DNA of 64,000 nt from JBARDN01 sp050736695 (GTDB lineage: Bacteria > Desulfobacterota > Binatia > Binatales > Binataceae), in assembly GCA_050736695.1 (NCBI GenBank), contig JBOHWH010000030.1, forward strand, positions 12,887 through 76,886, written 5' to 3'. The position numbers and the translations under genes were made by a program. Under the pieces are notes generated by a model. It searched no databases and was not told the DNA's origin. It was given only the letters and a program-made list of their open reading frames with translations. Positions 8,216 to 17,381 of this stretch are shown here, piece after piece. The stretch's first letter is position 1. The number at the start of each line of letters is the position of its first letter.

Positions 8216-8320
8216 CGATCGCCGAATCGCGGCCCTGCGACGAAAGGCTCCTTCAGACGACGCGCGCCACGCCGGGGATGATGCGGATTGCCGCGCTTGA
8301 TCCCCAACTGAGTAGCAGCA
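8157..8320. repeat. right copy of 164-bp direct repeat flanking the Rhs insertion
   Basis: Same segment as 4215-4378. Here the acyltransferase 3' end is joined to its intact gene, and the ParB-like 3' end is a stub attached to Rhs fragment 3. The right boundary of the repeat carries the hexamer AGCAGC. The same hexamer sits in the Rhs core at 6263-6268, exactly where the core is opened, so microhomology joining is possible. Confidence 0.9.
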
Positions 8321-9503
8321 CGCCTGCGAAAACCAGCACTCCTTTCACAAATGCGGGTAGTGGCGCTTCGAGTATCGCCAACTGCAGCCATGAGACGAAC
8401 ATGTAGTGGATAATGTACATCCCATATTCGTTTTCGCTCAGACTGTCGTAAACCCATCGGCGGCGAGTGGCGAAACGGATGAATAACGCGAGAAATGCGA
8501 ACGACAGCGCGGCGCACGTGATCGCCCAAATGCCGCCGCCCACCGCGCCGACGATGGCGGTCGAAGCCCTCAGATCGGGATGGGTTATTACGATGAAGAA
8601 GAAAACCACGCTCAGGAAGAACACAACCAGTCCGCCTGCAACCCATCGACCCCAGTGACGCGCTAGAATTCCGTCGGGCGCGAGCAGGCCGCGATCAATT
8701 CCGTACGAGCCGACGCCGATCCCGGCAATGAAATAAACTGCGTAATGGAACAGGCGCGAAGTCTGAAACTGGAATGGCCCGATGCTGGTCCAGTACCCCG
8801 CGCTGTAAATCATAGCCATCGGGATATAGACCGCGACTGAGATCGCCGTGAGGAGCAGGAAGAAACGAACTGGATGCATTCGCGCATTGGACGTGAGCCG
8901 GCCGACTACATCGCCGAACTTCGGCATCATCGCGAATATCGCGGCCGCTACGATATCGAAGGCAAGCAGCAGCCAGATGAACCACGCCGGTCCCGTCGGC
9001 CAGTCGCCAAAAGACATCCACGCGTGAACGTAACCGGACAGCCCATGCTCTCCGGCCTGCAGGTAAGTGGGGTAGTAGGCGATTGGCGCGACCACCGCCG
9101 CGGCCACCAGGAATGGGAGGCCGAGCCGGATCATCCGATCGCGGACGAAGGTCGAGCCGCCCTTGCGCCGCAGACTCGACCATACGAACAGTCCCGAGAC
9201 GAAGAACATCAGCGACATGAAGAAGTCGTCGTTGAAGCCGGTGAACAGGCTGAAGCCGACCCAATGCGCTTGTCGATCGATGACCGGGAATGCGCGCCAC
9301 CATAGCGGCGGGACCCCAAACTGTTTTCCAATCGGCGGCGGCGACTCGACATAGGCAAGCACCGAATGATGCGCCAGAACCAGCACCACCAGAAAGCCGC
9401 GAAGATATCCGAGCGCAAGGTTGTGCGCCGGGCCGGATCCGGGTTCAGGTTTAGTTGATGCCGGCGTAAAGGAGGCGATCGCTTCCGGAATCGAGGCCAT
9501 CAC
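8253..9503 (-). CDS. acyltransferase family 3 (OafA/YrhL-like) membrane protein
   Basis: 416 residues, GTG start at 9503 (or ATG three bases on). It follows the acyltransferase-3 layout with about ten transmembrane helices. The first helix holds LALGYLRGFLVVLVLAHHSV, with the catalytic-type His of the family. The pattern continues with MFFVSGLFVWSSLRRKG and FVRDRMIRLGLPFLVA (the conserved Arg-rich loop). The last helices follow NEYGMYIIHYMFVSWLQ. These enzymes transfer acyl groups to surface sugars, lipids or peptides from the cytoplasmic side; the substrate is unknown. Its last 22 codons lie in the 164-bp repeat. Confidence 0.8.
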   Translation of the reverse strand: MMASIPEAIASFTPASTKPEPGSGPAHNLALGYLRGFLVVLVLAHHSVLAYVESPPPIGKQFGVPPLWWRAFPVIDRQAHWVGFSLFTGFNDDFFMSLMFFVSGLFVWSSLRRKGGSTFVRDRMIRLGLPFLVAAAVVAPIAYYPTYLQAGEHGLSGYVHAWMSFGDWPTGPAWFIWLLLAFDIVAAAIFAMMPKFGDVVGRLTSNARMHPVRFFLLLTAISVAVYIPMAMIYSAGYWTSIGPFQFQTSRLFHYAVYFIAGIGVGSYGIDRGLLAPDGILARHWGRWVAGGLVVFFLSVVFFFIVITHPDLRASTAIVGAVGGGIWAITCAALSFAFLALFIRFATRRRWVYDSLSENEYGMYIIHYMFVSWLQLAILEAPLPAFVKGVLVFAGVLLLSWGSSAAIRIIPGVARVV

Positions 9504-9531
9504 TATGCCTCTTCCGCCCGGTCCGCGCCGT

Positions 9532-11238
9532 TTACGCTGCCGCCGGGGCCTGAGTTAGCTCGAATACTCCGGGCTCGAGGCCTTCTTTTGAGCGCAGGAC
9601 GATCTTGGAGTCGAGCTTGTGCTCGAGCGTCTCCAGGTCTTTGGCGCCAGTGTCATAAAGATAGCGCGCGACTTCGGGACTGATCTTCACGATTATCATG
9701 TCGGTGTGCGGACGCCGGATCGTCTCGCGATAAATCCCGCGCAGCACTTCGGCCGCCAGCGTCGGTACCGATTTGATCACACGCCGCCCCTGGCATCGCG
9801 AACACTGCTCGGTCAGAAGAGCCTCAAGGCTGTCGCGGGTCCGCTTGCGCGTCATCTGGACGAGTCCCAACTCGGAGATTCTGAGCGCGCTGGTGCGCGC
9901 CTTGTCGCGACGCAGCGCCGCGGCCAGCGCCTCGCTGACTTTTTTGCGATCGGGATCGCGCGACATGTCGATAAAATCAACGATTATAATCCCGCCGATA
10001 TTGCGCAGCCGGAGTTGCTTCACGACCTCGTCGGCCGCTTCCAGATTGGTCTTCAGGACGGTGTCATCCTGATTGTGCTTGCCGACGAAGCGTCCCGTGT
10101 TCACGTCGATCGCGGTCAATGCCTCGGCCTGATCGAATACCAGGTAGCCGCCCGACTTGAGCCACACCTTGCGATCGAGCGCGCGCTCGATCTGCGGTTC
10201 GATATTGAACTTGTCGAAGATCGGCTCGGACCCCTGATGGAGCATCGCGCGCGCGCGCAGCCGCGGCATATAGGTCTGCACGAATTGCACGATTCGGCTG
10301 TAGATATCAGGGTCGTCGCACCAAAGCCGCTCGACCTCGCTTGAGAACATATCGCGCACGGTGCGCAGCGCCACGTCGAGGTCGCTGTAGAGCATCGTCG
10401 CCGGGCGACTCGACTCGTTGCGCTTCACGATCGAGTTCCAGGTCTTGGTCAGAAACGCGATATCGCGCTGGATCTCGCGGCGGCTGAGACCCTCGCACGC
10501 GGTGCGCACGATAAATCCGCCCTGCGCGGGACGCACTTCGCTGACCGTTTCGCGCAGCCGCGCGCGCTCCTCCGCGCTCGCGATACGACGCGAGACTCCG
10601 AGATGATTGCTGGTCGGCGTGTAAACCAGGTAGCGTCCCGGCAGCGAAATCGACGAGGTCAGCCGCGCCCCCTTCGTCCCCATCGGCTCCTTCGCGATTT
10701 GGACGATTATCTCCTGGCCGCGATGAAGCTGCTGCTCGATCGGCAACCTGCTCCGCTGCGGCTCGTTGCGCTGATGACGCCGCCCTCCGCGGCGGCTGCG
10801 CCGTCCGCGTCCCTGCGGCGCGCCCTCGGCGGAAGCTGACGCGGGATCGTCGTCAGAGCGGGAAATCTCGCCCTCCGCGGCAATCTGCGCGGCGTCGAGC
10901 TCCTGCTCCAAAGGATGTTCGCCGCCGTGGTCGCCATTTTGCGCCGCAAGTTCGTCGGTCTCGACGTCGCCCTCGCCGATAACTTCCGCCATCGAGCTGA
11001 ACGCGTCGGCGCCGCCGTGGAAATCCGAGACGTGCAGGAAGCCGGCCTTCGCGAGCCCGATATCGACGAACGCCGCCTGCATCCCGGGCAAAACTCGCGT
11101 AACTTTGCCCTTGTAGATATTTCCGGCCAGTCCGCGATGAGCAGTGCGCTCCAAAAAAAACTCGGCCAGCGAATTGTCTTCCATTAGCGCCACGCGCACT
11201 TCGAGTGCGGAGGCGTTGATTACGATTTCACGTTTCAC
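9532..11238 (-). CDS. rng: ribonuclease E/G family endoribonuclease
   Basis: 568 residues, closer in size to RNase G than to RNase E and without a long C-terminal scaffold. It has an N-terminal S1 domain (GNIYKGKVTRVLPGMQAAFV, residues about 38-57), then the catalytic core with TAIDVNTGRFVG and VDFIDM, whose Asp residues hold the catalytic Mg2+ in this family, and the zinc-link CSRCQGRR. It processes rRNA and decays mRNA. The S1 domain is split by about 90 residues of low-complexity sequence (about 70-165), first acidic, then Arg/Gly-rich (RGRRSRRGGRRHQR). Such an insert could bind RNA or protein partners. It lies 28 bp downstream of nothing on its own strand and 28 bp before the acyltransferase start. 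Confidence 0.9.
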   Translation of the reverse strand: MKREIVINASALEVRVALMEDNSLAEFFLERTAHRGLAGNIYKGKVTRVLPGMQAAFVDIGLAKAGFLHVSDFHGGADAFSSMAEVIGEGDVETDELAAQNGDHGGEHPLEQELDAAQIAAEGEISRSDDDPASASAEGAPQGRGRRSRRGGRRHQRNEPQRSRLPIEQQLHRGQEIIVQIAKEPMGTKGARLTSSISLPGRYLVYTPTSNHLGVSRRIASAEERARLRETVSEVRPAQGGFIVRTACEGLSRREIQRDIAFLTKTWNSIVKRNESSRPATMLYSDLDVALRTVRDMFSSEVERLWCDDPDIYSRIVQFVQTYMPRLRARAMLHQGSEPIFDKFNIEPQIERALDRKVWLKSGGYLVFDQAEALTAIDVNTGRFVGKHNQDDTVLKTNLEAADEVVKQLRLRNIGGIIIVDFIDMSRDPDRKKVSEALAAALRRDKARTSALRISELGLVQMTRKRTRDSLEALLTEQCSRCQGRRVIKSVPTLAAEVLRGIYRETIRRPHTDMIIVKISPEVARYLYDTGAKDLETLEHKLDSKIVLRSKEGLEPGVFELTQAPAAA

Positions 11239-11529
11239 TTGAGAATGGTTTTACCCCGCGCCACGCGGATCTTTCAATTTTGGTTTGCAAGTACGACAAG
11301 TACAGGTTGGGTTCGGATGGCGATTTTGCCTGATCGGGATAGGGCTGATGTGCCCGTCTGAAGTGCATTCTTCCTCCGCCCACGTCCTGCCCACCTGAGC
11401 GCCCGCGCCTCTTGGCGGATCATACGGAGCAGCCTTCTCGGGCGCAAGGCAATCCCCGATCAGCCTGATTTCACGGGCTTTTTTATGTCGCCGCACTTGA
11501 CAGCGCATCCGCACGCCAGTAACCAAGTT

Positions 11530-12180
11530 ATGATGTCTTCCGCCGCACAGACATTCGCGCTACCGATGGGCGGCACCAGCGTTCTCAATACCAAAGTGCT
11601 GGTGCTGAACCGTTCGTACCTGCCGGTTCATGTTACCTCGGTAAAGCGCGCCTTCGCACTGCTCTATCAGGGCGTCGCGCGCGTGGTTGACGACCAGTAT
11701 CGCACTTTCGATTTTGATTCGTGGCGCGATCTCGCGATCGACGTGCATCACGAGCGTTTGGGTATCGTGGGCGGATTTATTCGCGTGCCGCGCGTATTGT
11801 TGCTGACCGCCTACGAGCGCGTCCCCAAGCGCCACGTGCGCTTTTCGCGCTTCAATATCTTCGCGCGCGACAACAACACCTGCCAGTACTGCGGCCGGCG
11901 GCTGCCGCGCACCGAGCTCAATCTCGACCACGTGATGCCGCGTTCGCGCGGCGGCACCTCGACTTGGGAGAACATCGTCTGCTCGTGTCATCACTGCAAT
12001 CGCAGAAAGGGCGGACGTACTCCGGAAGAGGCGGCAATGATGTTGATTCGCAGACCGCGCCGGCCCGAGTGGACGCCGTTCAGCGCTGAGATGTTTTCGC
12101 TCAGACGTTATCGCGAATGGATGCCGTTCCTGTCGCAGGTCGATAGCGCTTACTGGAATACCGAATTGATCCAAGGCTGA
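11530..12180 (+). CDS. HNH endonuclease-fold protein
   Basis: About 216 residues from ATG 11530; an in-frame ATG at 11485 would add 15 residues of unlikely sequence. The C-terminal half has a zinc-bound HNH site: CQYCGRRLP, then LNLDHVMPRSRGG, then CSCHHCNRRKGGRTP. The N-terminal half (VLVLNRSYLPVHVTSVKRAF) is typical of the chromosomally encoded, conserved HNH family of proteobacteria and actinobacteria whose role is unknown. These are not linked to a methylase or an intron. It lies 148 bp upstream of smc on the same strand. Confidence 0.85.
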   Translation: MMSSAAQTFALPMGGTSVLNTKVLVLNRSYLPVHVTSVKRAFALLYQGVARVVDDQYRTFDFDSWRDLAIDVHHERLGIVGGFIRVPRVLLLTAYERVPKRHVRFSRFNIFARDNNTCQYCGRRLPRTELNLDHVMPRSRGGTSTWENIVCSCHHCNRRKGGRTPEEAAMMLIRRPRRPEWTPFSAEMFSLRRYREWMPFLSQVDSAYWNTELIQG

Positions 12181-12231
12181 CCACGCGGTTAGTCTGGGTG
12201 GTAAACCACTATGTCTCGGGCCTGCGTGGGG

Positions 12232-12240
12232 TTATCCACA
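12232..12240 (+). promoter_or_regulatory. single DnaA-box-like 9-mer upstream of smc
   Basis: TTATCCACA, the consensus DnaA binding site, in the 147-bp gap before smc. I saw no cluster of such sites nearby, so this is not an origin. It could be a regulatory DnaA site or chance. Confidence 0.35.
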
Positions 12241-12327
12241 CGACGGGTTGGGGCGTACACTTGATCCTGGGCTAAGGGTCTGGGATAAGCGATCCAACGG
12301 TGGTGGTGTGGTGGAGGCGTCGGCAGT

Positions 12328-15300
12328 ATGCGTCTTAAGAGCCTTGAGTTAGTAGGCTTCAAGTCATTTTTCGATTCCACGTCGATCAGTTTCGCGCCCG
12401 GGATGACCGCCGTGGTCGGTCCAAACGGATGCGGCAAATCGAACGTGGTTGACGCGATAAGATGGGTTCTGGGCGAGCAGGCGCCAACGCGGCTGCGCGG
12501 CAAGAGCACCGAAGATCTCATCTACATCGGCAACGACCAGAATCCTGCCGCCGGCATGGCCGAGGTGGCGCTTATCCTCGAAGCCGAAGAAAGCAGCTTG
12601 CTCCCCGAGCCATACTCGGCGCTCAGCGAGGTCGCGGTCACGCGCCGCGTTTATCGCTCGGGTGATTCAGAATATCTGCTCAACAAGATTCCTTGCCGGC
12701 TGAAGGACATCACCGAGTTTTTCATGGCTGCGCAGATTCATAGCCGCGGCTACTCGCTGATCGAGCAGGGCAAGATCGAGGAAATTATCCAAGCCAAGCC
12801 GCACGAGCTGCGCGCGATGATCGAAGAGGCCGCCGGACTGGCGCTGTTCAAGGGACGCCGCGAACTCTCCGAGCGCAAGCTCGAACGCGTCAAGGAAAAT
12901 CTCTCACGCCTGAACGATGTCTTGAGCGAGATCGAGCGTCAGCTCAACTATGCGCGGCGCCAGGCCAAGAAGGCCGAGCAATACAAACTCATCCGCACCG
13001 AACTATCCGAGCTCGAGCGGCTATCAGCCGCGCGCCGCCTGATCGATCATCGCGGGGCCTTCGCGCACGAAACCGCTCTAGCCGATGAGCTCATCGCGTC
13101 GGGCGAGACGGCGCGCTCTGAGTCCGTCGCGCTGCAAAGCGAAACCGAAACCGCGCAGAGCGCGGCGCAGGCCGCGCGCGCCGAGCTATCAGCCGCGGAG
13201 CGCGAGCTGCAGAATCTGCACGCCGGCGCAGCCGAGCGCGAGCGCACACGGGATTTCCTTAACCGGCGGCTGGAATCGATCTTCGAGATGCAACCCGCGC
13301 TGGCCGACCGTCTGGCCGAGCTCGAAAATCGCGCGACGCTCGCGCGCGCGGCGCGCGCCGCCGCCTCCGCGCGCCTTGCGCGTGAAACCGCCGTAGGAGA
13401 ATCGACCGGAGAGAATGCGCTGGCCGATCTGACCCGCCGCCTCGAAGTCGCGCAGCGCGAGCTTAAAAACTCCGAGCGCCGCGCCGAAGATCTCAAAGAC
13501 GAATTGTCAGAAATAATTCGCGAAGCCGCGGTTATCCGCGGACGCCTGGGTGATCTGACCGGCGAGCGCGCGGAACTCGAAGAGAACCTCGCCGCGCATT
13601 CGGTCGCCGCGCCCGGATTAACCGGGCAGAGCGCTACCGCGATCGCATCGCTTGCCGAGGCGGAGCGCGCGCTCGAGATTATCCGCGCCGAGATAACTGC
13701 GCTCGAAAGCGGACAGCGCGAGGTGAAGGAACGCGAAATCGAAACTCGCGCCGCGCTCGAGCATCTGGGCCGGCGCGCCGCCGCGCTGCGGTCCTCGCTC
13801 TCGGCGCGCGTCGCGCCTCAGGCCGAGGCGGCAATTGCGGATGCCGGACGCCGGCTGAACACCGTGCTTGAATCGATGAACGGCGATCGCCCGAAGGCCG
13901 CGCCGGCGTGGCTGCGCGATGTGTTGCGTGCGCCCGCTGAGATTGCGCCCGCGCTGCATGCGGTGCTCGGCAACGAACTCGAAGCGGTCGTCGCCGAGTC
14001 GCCGGCGTTTGCGCTGCGCGCGATCGAAATCCTGAAGGAAACTCGCGCCGGGCGCCTGAGTTTCGTGCAGGAACCAGACGCCGCCGCAAGCTCGCATCCC
14101 GCAATCGACGCGCCCGGAGTGGCGGGTCGTTTGGTTGATATGCTCGAGGTTGAGCCGCGTTATCGCCAGGTCGCCGAGGCGATGCTCGGGCATGTGATGC
14201 TGGCCGACGATCTGAATTCCGCGCTTGCCGCATCGAATCTGAACGGTCACGGAACCCTGTTCGTCACGCGCGATGGCGATGTCCTCAAACCCGGCCGCAT
14301 GATTATCGGCGGCAGCGCCGACGATTCCGGCGCCACCGTGCGTACCGCCGATCTCGCCGCGCGCGAAAGCGCGGAGCGCGAACTCGCGCGCACCGAAGAA
14401 GAGCATCGCGAACTCTCCGCAAGATTTGGCGAGCATCGCAGCGTGCGCGAGGCCGCCGACATGGCGCTTGCCACGGCACGCGGACGCGGACGCGAGGCCG
14501 AGCGCACCGTCGGCGCGGCTCGCGCGTCGGTTGCGCACGCCGAGCAGGAAGCAGCGCTGGCAACGCAGCGAATCGTGGGTGCGCGTAACAGACTCGAGGA
14601 AATCGCAGAATTGATCGCCACGGCGAACGCGCGGATGGAAGCGCTTGCGATGGCAGAGCAGGAGGCGCGCTCGCGGCTGTCAGTCCTTCGCGACGCAATC
14701 GCACTTGGCCGCGCGGCGGCGGAACAACTCGGAGCCGCGGTGATGGAAGCTGCCGCCCGAGTTGAGGCTCGCAAGTCGGAACTGGCCGCGATGCGCCGTG
14801 AGCAGGCCCACGCGGCCGAGACCGCGCAACAGATCGAGTCGCAGATTGGGGAGCATCGCGAGAGCCTCGAACGCGCGCGCGCCGATCGCGTCGAATTCGA
14901 GTGCGAACTCGAAAAAATCGCAGAGCAGGGCGCTGCCGCGCGCGCGCGCGCGACCGAACTCGATCTCGCGCTCGCAAGGCTCGGCGGGGAGTGCGCCGGC
15001 CGCGAGAGCGAACTCGAATCGGTTCGGACGCGGCTCAAAGCCGGGCAGGAGCGCCTGCGCGCGCTCGAGAGCGAGGCGATCGAATGCAACTTGCGCCGGG
15101 AGCGGGCGCGTACGCTGAGCGAAGAGCTCGAGCGCAGCTTCCGCGAAAAGTTTGAGCTCGACTTCGATTCCGCCGCGGCGGAAATTATCGCCGCGCTCGA
15201 GGTCCGCGACGCTGCCGCCGACGACACGCGCCTCGCAGAGCTGCGCGTCCGCGCCGAACGTATCGGCGAGGTGAATCTCGCTGCCGACAGCGAGGTCAAG

Positions 15301-15864
15301 GAGCTCGAAGAGCGCTCGGCAGCTCTAGGAGCCGAGCGGACCGATCTGGAATCGGCGCTGCAGGATCTGACCCAGACCATCACCAAGCTCAATCGCGAGG
15401 CGCGCCGCCGCTTTGCCGAGACGTTCGAGGGCGCCGCTAAGAATTTCGAAGAGCTGTTCCCCAAACTGATGCGCGGCGGAAAGGGGCGTCTTGAACTGAT
15501 CGAAGCCACCGAGGCATCCGAGGCCGGAGTCGCAATCCTGGTTCAGCCCGCAGGCAAGAGGGTCAAGGAGATCGGCCTGCTCTCGGGCGGCGAGAAAGCG
15601 CTCTCCGCGATGGCGCTGGTGTTTTCGCTATTCCTGCTCAACCCGAGTCCGTTCTGCGTGATGGACGAAGTCGATGCGCCGCTGGACGAGTTCAGCCTCG
15701 CGCGCTTCACCGATCTGCTGGCCGAGCTGAAGGATCGCTCGCAGTTTATCGTGATCACGCACAACCAGCGCACGATGCAGTGTGCCGATCAGATTCACGG
15801 CGTCACGATGGACCGCCCAGGAATCTCAAAGATCATCTCGCTAAAGATTCCGCAAGCCGCATAG
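12328..15864 (+). CDS. smc: chromosome segregation protein SMC
   Basis: 1178 residues, full length. Walker A is VGPNGCGKSNVVDAIRWVLG (residues about 28-47). Two long coiled coils (about 170-500 and 665-1010) surround a hinge (about 505-655) ending with GDVLKPGRMIIGG. The C-terminal head carries the ABC signature LLSGGEKALSAMAL and Walker B PFCVMDEVDAPLDE. SMC dimers with ScpA and ScpB compact and resolve sister chromosomes; scpA/scpB are not in this window. The start is the ATG at 12328. Confidence 0.97.
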   Translation: MRLKSLELVGFKSFFDSTSISFAPGMTAVVGPNGCGKSNVVDAIRWVLGEQAPTRLRGKSTEDLIYIGNDQNPAAGMAEVALILEAEESSLLPEPYSALSEVAVTRRVYRSGDSEYLLNKIPCRLKDITEFFMAAQIHSRGYSLIEQGKIEEIIQAKPHELRAMIEEAAGLALFKGRRELSERKLERVKENLSRLNDVLSEIERQLNYARRQAKKAEQYKLIRTELSELERLSAARRLIDHRGAFAHETALADELIASGETARSESVALQSETETAQSAAQAARAELSAAERELQNLHAGAAERERTRDFLNRRLESIFEMQPALADRLAELENRATLARAARAAASARLARETAVGESTGENALADLTRRLEVAQRELKNSERRAEDLKDELSEIIREAAVIRGRLGDLTGERAELEENLAAHSVAAPGLTGQSATAIASLAEAERALEIIRAEITALESGQREVKEREIETRAALEHLGRRAAALRSSLSARVAPQAEAAIADAGRRLNTVLESMNGDRPKAAPAWLRDVLRAPAEIAPALHAVLGNELEAVVAESPAFALRAIEILKETRAGRLSFVQEPDAAASSHPAIDAPGVAGRLVDMLEVEPRYRQVAEAMLGHVMLADDLNSALAASNLNGHGTLFVTRDGDVLKPGRMIIGGSADDSGATVRTADLAARESAERELARTEEEHRELSARFGEHRSVREAADMALATARGRGREAERTVGAARASVAHAEQEAALATQRIVGARNRLEEIAELIATANARMEALAMAEQEARSRLSVLRDAIALGRAAAEQLGAAVMEAAARVEARKSELAAMRREQAHAAETAQQIESQIGEHRESLERARADRVEFECELEKIAEQGAAARARATELDLALARLGGECAGRESELESVRTRLKAGQERLRALESEAIECNLRRERARTLSEELERSFREKFELDFDSAAAEIIAALEVRDAAADDTRLAELRVRAERIGEVNLAADSEVKELEERSAALGAERTDLESALQDLTQTITKLNREARRRFAETFEGAAKNFEELFPKLMRGGKGRLELIEATEASEAGVAILVQPAGKRVKEIGLLSGGEKALSAMALVFSLFLLNPSPFCVMDEVDAPLDEFSLARFTDLLAELKDRSQFIVITHNQRTMQCADQIHGVTMDRPGISKIISLKIPQAA

Positions 15865-15865
15865 C

Positions 15866-16786
15866 ATGGCGCCTCGCCAACCGGCCACTACGACACTAAG
15901 CTTAATGGAGTTTGACCTGGACGTAGAACAGCCGCGCAAGTCAGCCCCCGTGCCCGTAGGTAGCATTGAGCCGCTCGCGCGCAGGCTGAATGTCCCGCCC
16001 GAACGGCAACTGCTTTACAAGATAATGACCGTCGAAACCCTGTTGCGGTCAATTGCAGAGGCGTACCTGCACTTTAATCGTGTGGATCTCTACCGAGACT
16101 TTCCGGGTGCGGATCCGCACGATGGGCAGCAATTGCCTAGCGACCAACAAGGCAATACGACGGCCAGGTTCGAGAAAGCCCCTAATTTCTCTATGGCCGA
16201 TTATTACGATCAATCGCGTTCCAGAAGCTACGCGTGCCGCCTTTCGTTGGAAAATTCAAATTTCATTTGGAATAACTACGCAAGCGGTAGCGAACGCGGC
16301 AAAGTCTGCATTGTCTTTGACTTTGGGAAGTTGCGCGCGATGCTCAACCGCACTCTGCAGCCTGGAAATGCGGCACTCCTATATCGCGGCAACCAGTGCC
16401 ATCAAATCTTTTCCATAAATTTTGGGATCATCGAGTATATCGAATGGGACCAACATCAAGCGAACTCGCCGTATCTCCCTAACCCCGTCGAGTACTCATA
16501 TTTGAAGGCCAAGAAGTTTTGCGAAGAAAAAGAATTCCGCATTTCCTTGTCTGCACTGGGCATAGGGCAGTTTGCCCTCAATGACGGTAGCACGATGCAG
16601 TTTCCGGCCAGTTTGCAAATGTACTTCGATTTCAGAGCAGCTATTGCAGAAGGGACGATTCGAGAGATCTTGTACGCACCGGATTGCGACCGCGTCTTTC
16701 TACACGCAGAGCTGCGCAAGCTATGCACTGTGCCCGAGGATGAGAACGCTTCCGGCAATATGCAGCGGACAAGAGTGGGACCCTGA
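15866..16786 (+). CDS. DUF2971-like protein
   Basis: 306 residues starting one base after the smc stop. The core (about 45-285) resembles DUF2971 proteins: LLYKIMTVETLLRSIAEAYL near the start, then ACRLSLENSNFIWNNYASGS (the usual position where these proteins say the person-in-file segment with W and Y), GKVCIVFDFGKL, YLKAKKFCEEKEFRI (the KxxxWxxEKEyRi-like segment) and IREILYAPDC. The family is of unknown function and often found in mobile or defence-related DNA. Base use is visibly AT-richer than smc, which suggests acquisition. Transcription together with smc is likely given the spacing, but functional linkage is not implied. Confidence 0.6.
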   Translation: MAPRQPATTTLSLMEFDLDVEQPRKSAPVPVGSIEPLARRLNVPPERQLLYKIMTVETLLRSIAEAYLHFNRVDLYRDFPGADPHDGQQLPSDQQGNTTARFEKAPNFSMADYYDQSRSRSYACRLSLENSNFIWNNYASGSERGKVCIVFDFGKLRAMLNRTLQPGNAALLYRGNQCHQIFSINFGIIEYIEWDQHQANSPYLPNPVEYSYLKAKKFCEEKEFRISLSALGIGQFALNDGSTMQFPASLQMYFDFRAAIAEGTIREILYAPDCDRVFLHAELRKLCTVPEDENASGNMQRTRVGP

Positions 16787-17381
16787 AGCGTCAGAGTAGG
16801 CTTCGGCGGCGGCTGTGGTAACCGCCCACGCGAGCGCGCCGGTGACTGGTCGTCTATATCACCTATTCGCTAGCATGCCGCCGAGCGGCCCCACGAACTT
16901 ATCGTGGTGGGCGGTGAGCAGACGATCGGCTCTCCGCGCTCCTACTCTCTCCCTGGGGTTAGCGGCTCAACAGGCTCAAGACGATGACTGCTAGCGCAAG
17001 TCAATCTTTTCGGCCTCAAGTCTCGACTCGAACCGCGAACGCAGGACTATCTGAAACCACCGTCATAGAGCCCCGAGAGGTTGGCTTCTTTGAAGGCGGC
17101 CGCGCGATGAACGGGCGGGGCGTGCTGTAAAGCCTGCGCGGTCGGATTCCGATCGCCGTCGCAATCCGCTCCGGGGGGCCGTGTCCTTCGGAACCTGAAA
17201 TCGGAAAGGCCGGTTCTCCTCCCAGGTCACGGTAAGTGTGTATTTCGGCTGAGACACTAAGGGGAAAAAGGCGGGCCTTCCCAATCGGGAAGCTGATTTC
17301 CCACGTTGCGCCAGACGGCGTGACGTTTGCCGCCTCCGCGGCGATTTGTGCTAGAGAATAATTGCACGGAGGACGATTCTG
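16787..17381. other. 595-bp gap without a credible gene
   Basis: Between the DUF2971-like gene and the PhyH-like gene I see no convincing coding frame. A long minus-strand frame crosses it, but it is an antisense shadow of the PhyH-like gene with implausible composition. The sequence loses the local codon periodicity and may be the scar of the insertion that brought in the DUF2971-like gene. A ribosome-binding-like GGAGGA lies just before the ATG at 17382. Confidence 0.4.

Noticed and set aside
11251..11526. 91-residue minus-strand Cys-containing frame before the HNH gene
   Set aside because: Overlaps the HNH start region, has no ribosome site and its CTCRTC motif alone is not enough support.
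12181..12327. replication origin at the DnaA box
   Set aside because: Only one box, no AT-rich unwinding region and no dnaA or dnaN nearby.
14247..15509. 420-residue minus-strand Ser/Arg-rich frame
   Set aside because: Shadow of the SMC coiled coil; Ser/Ala/Arg repeats mirror the heptad codons.
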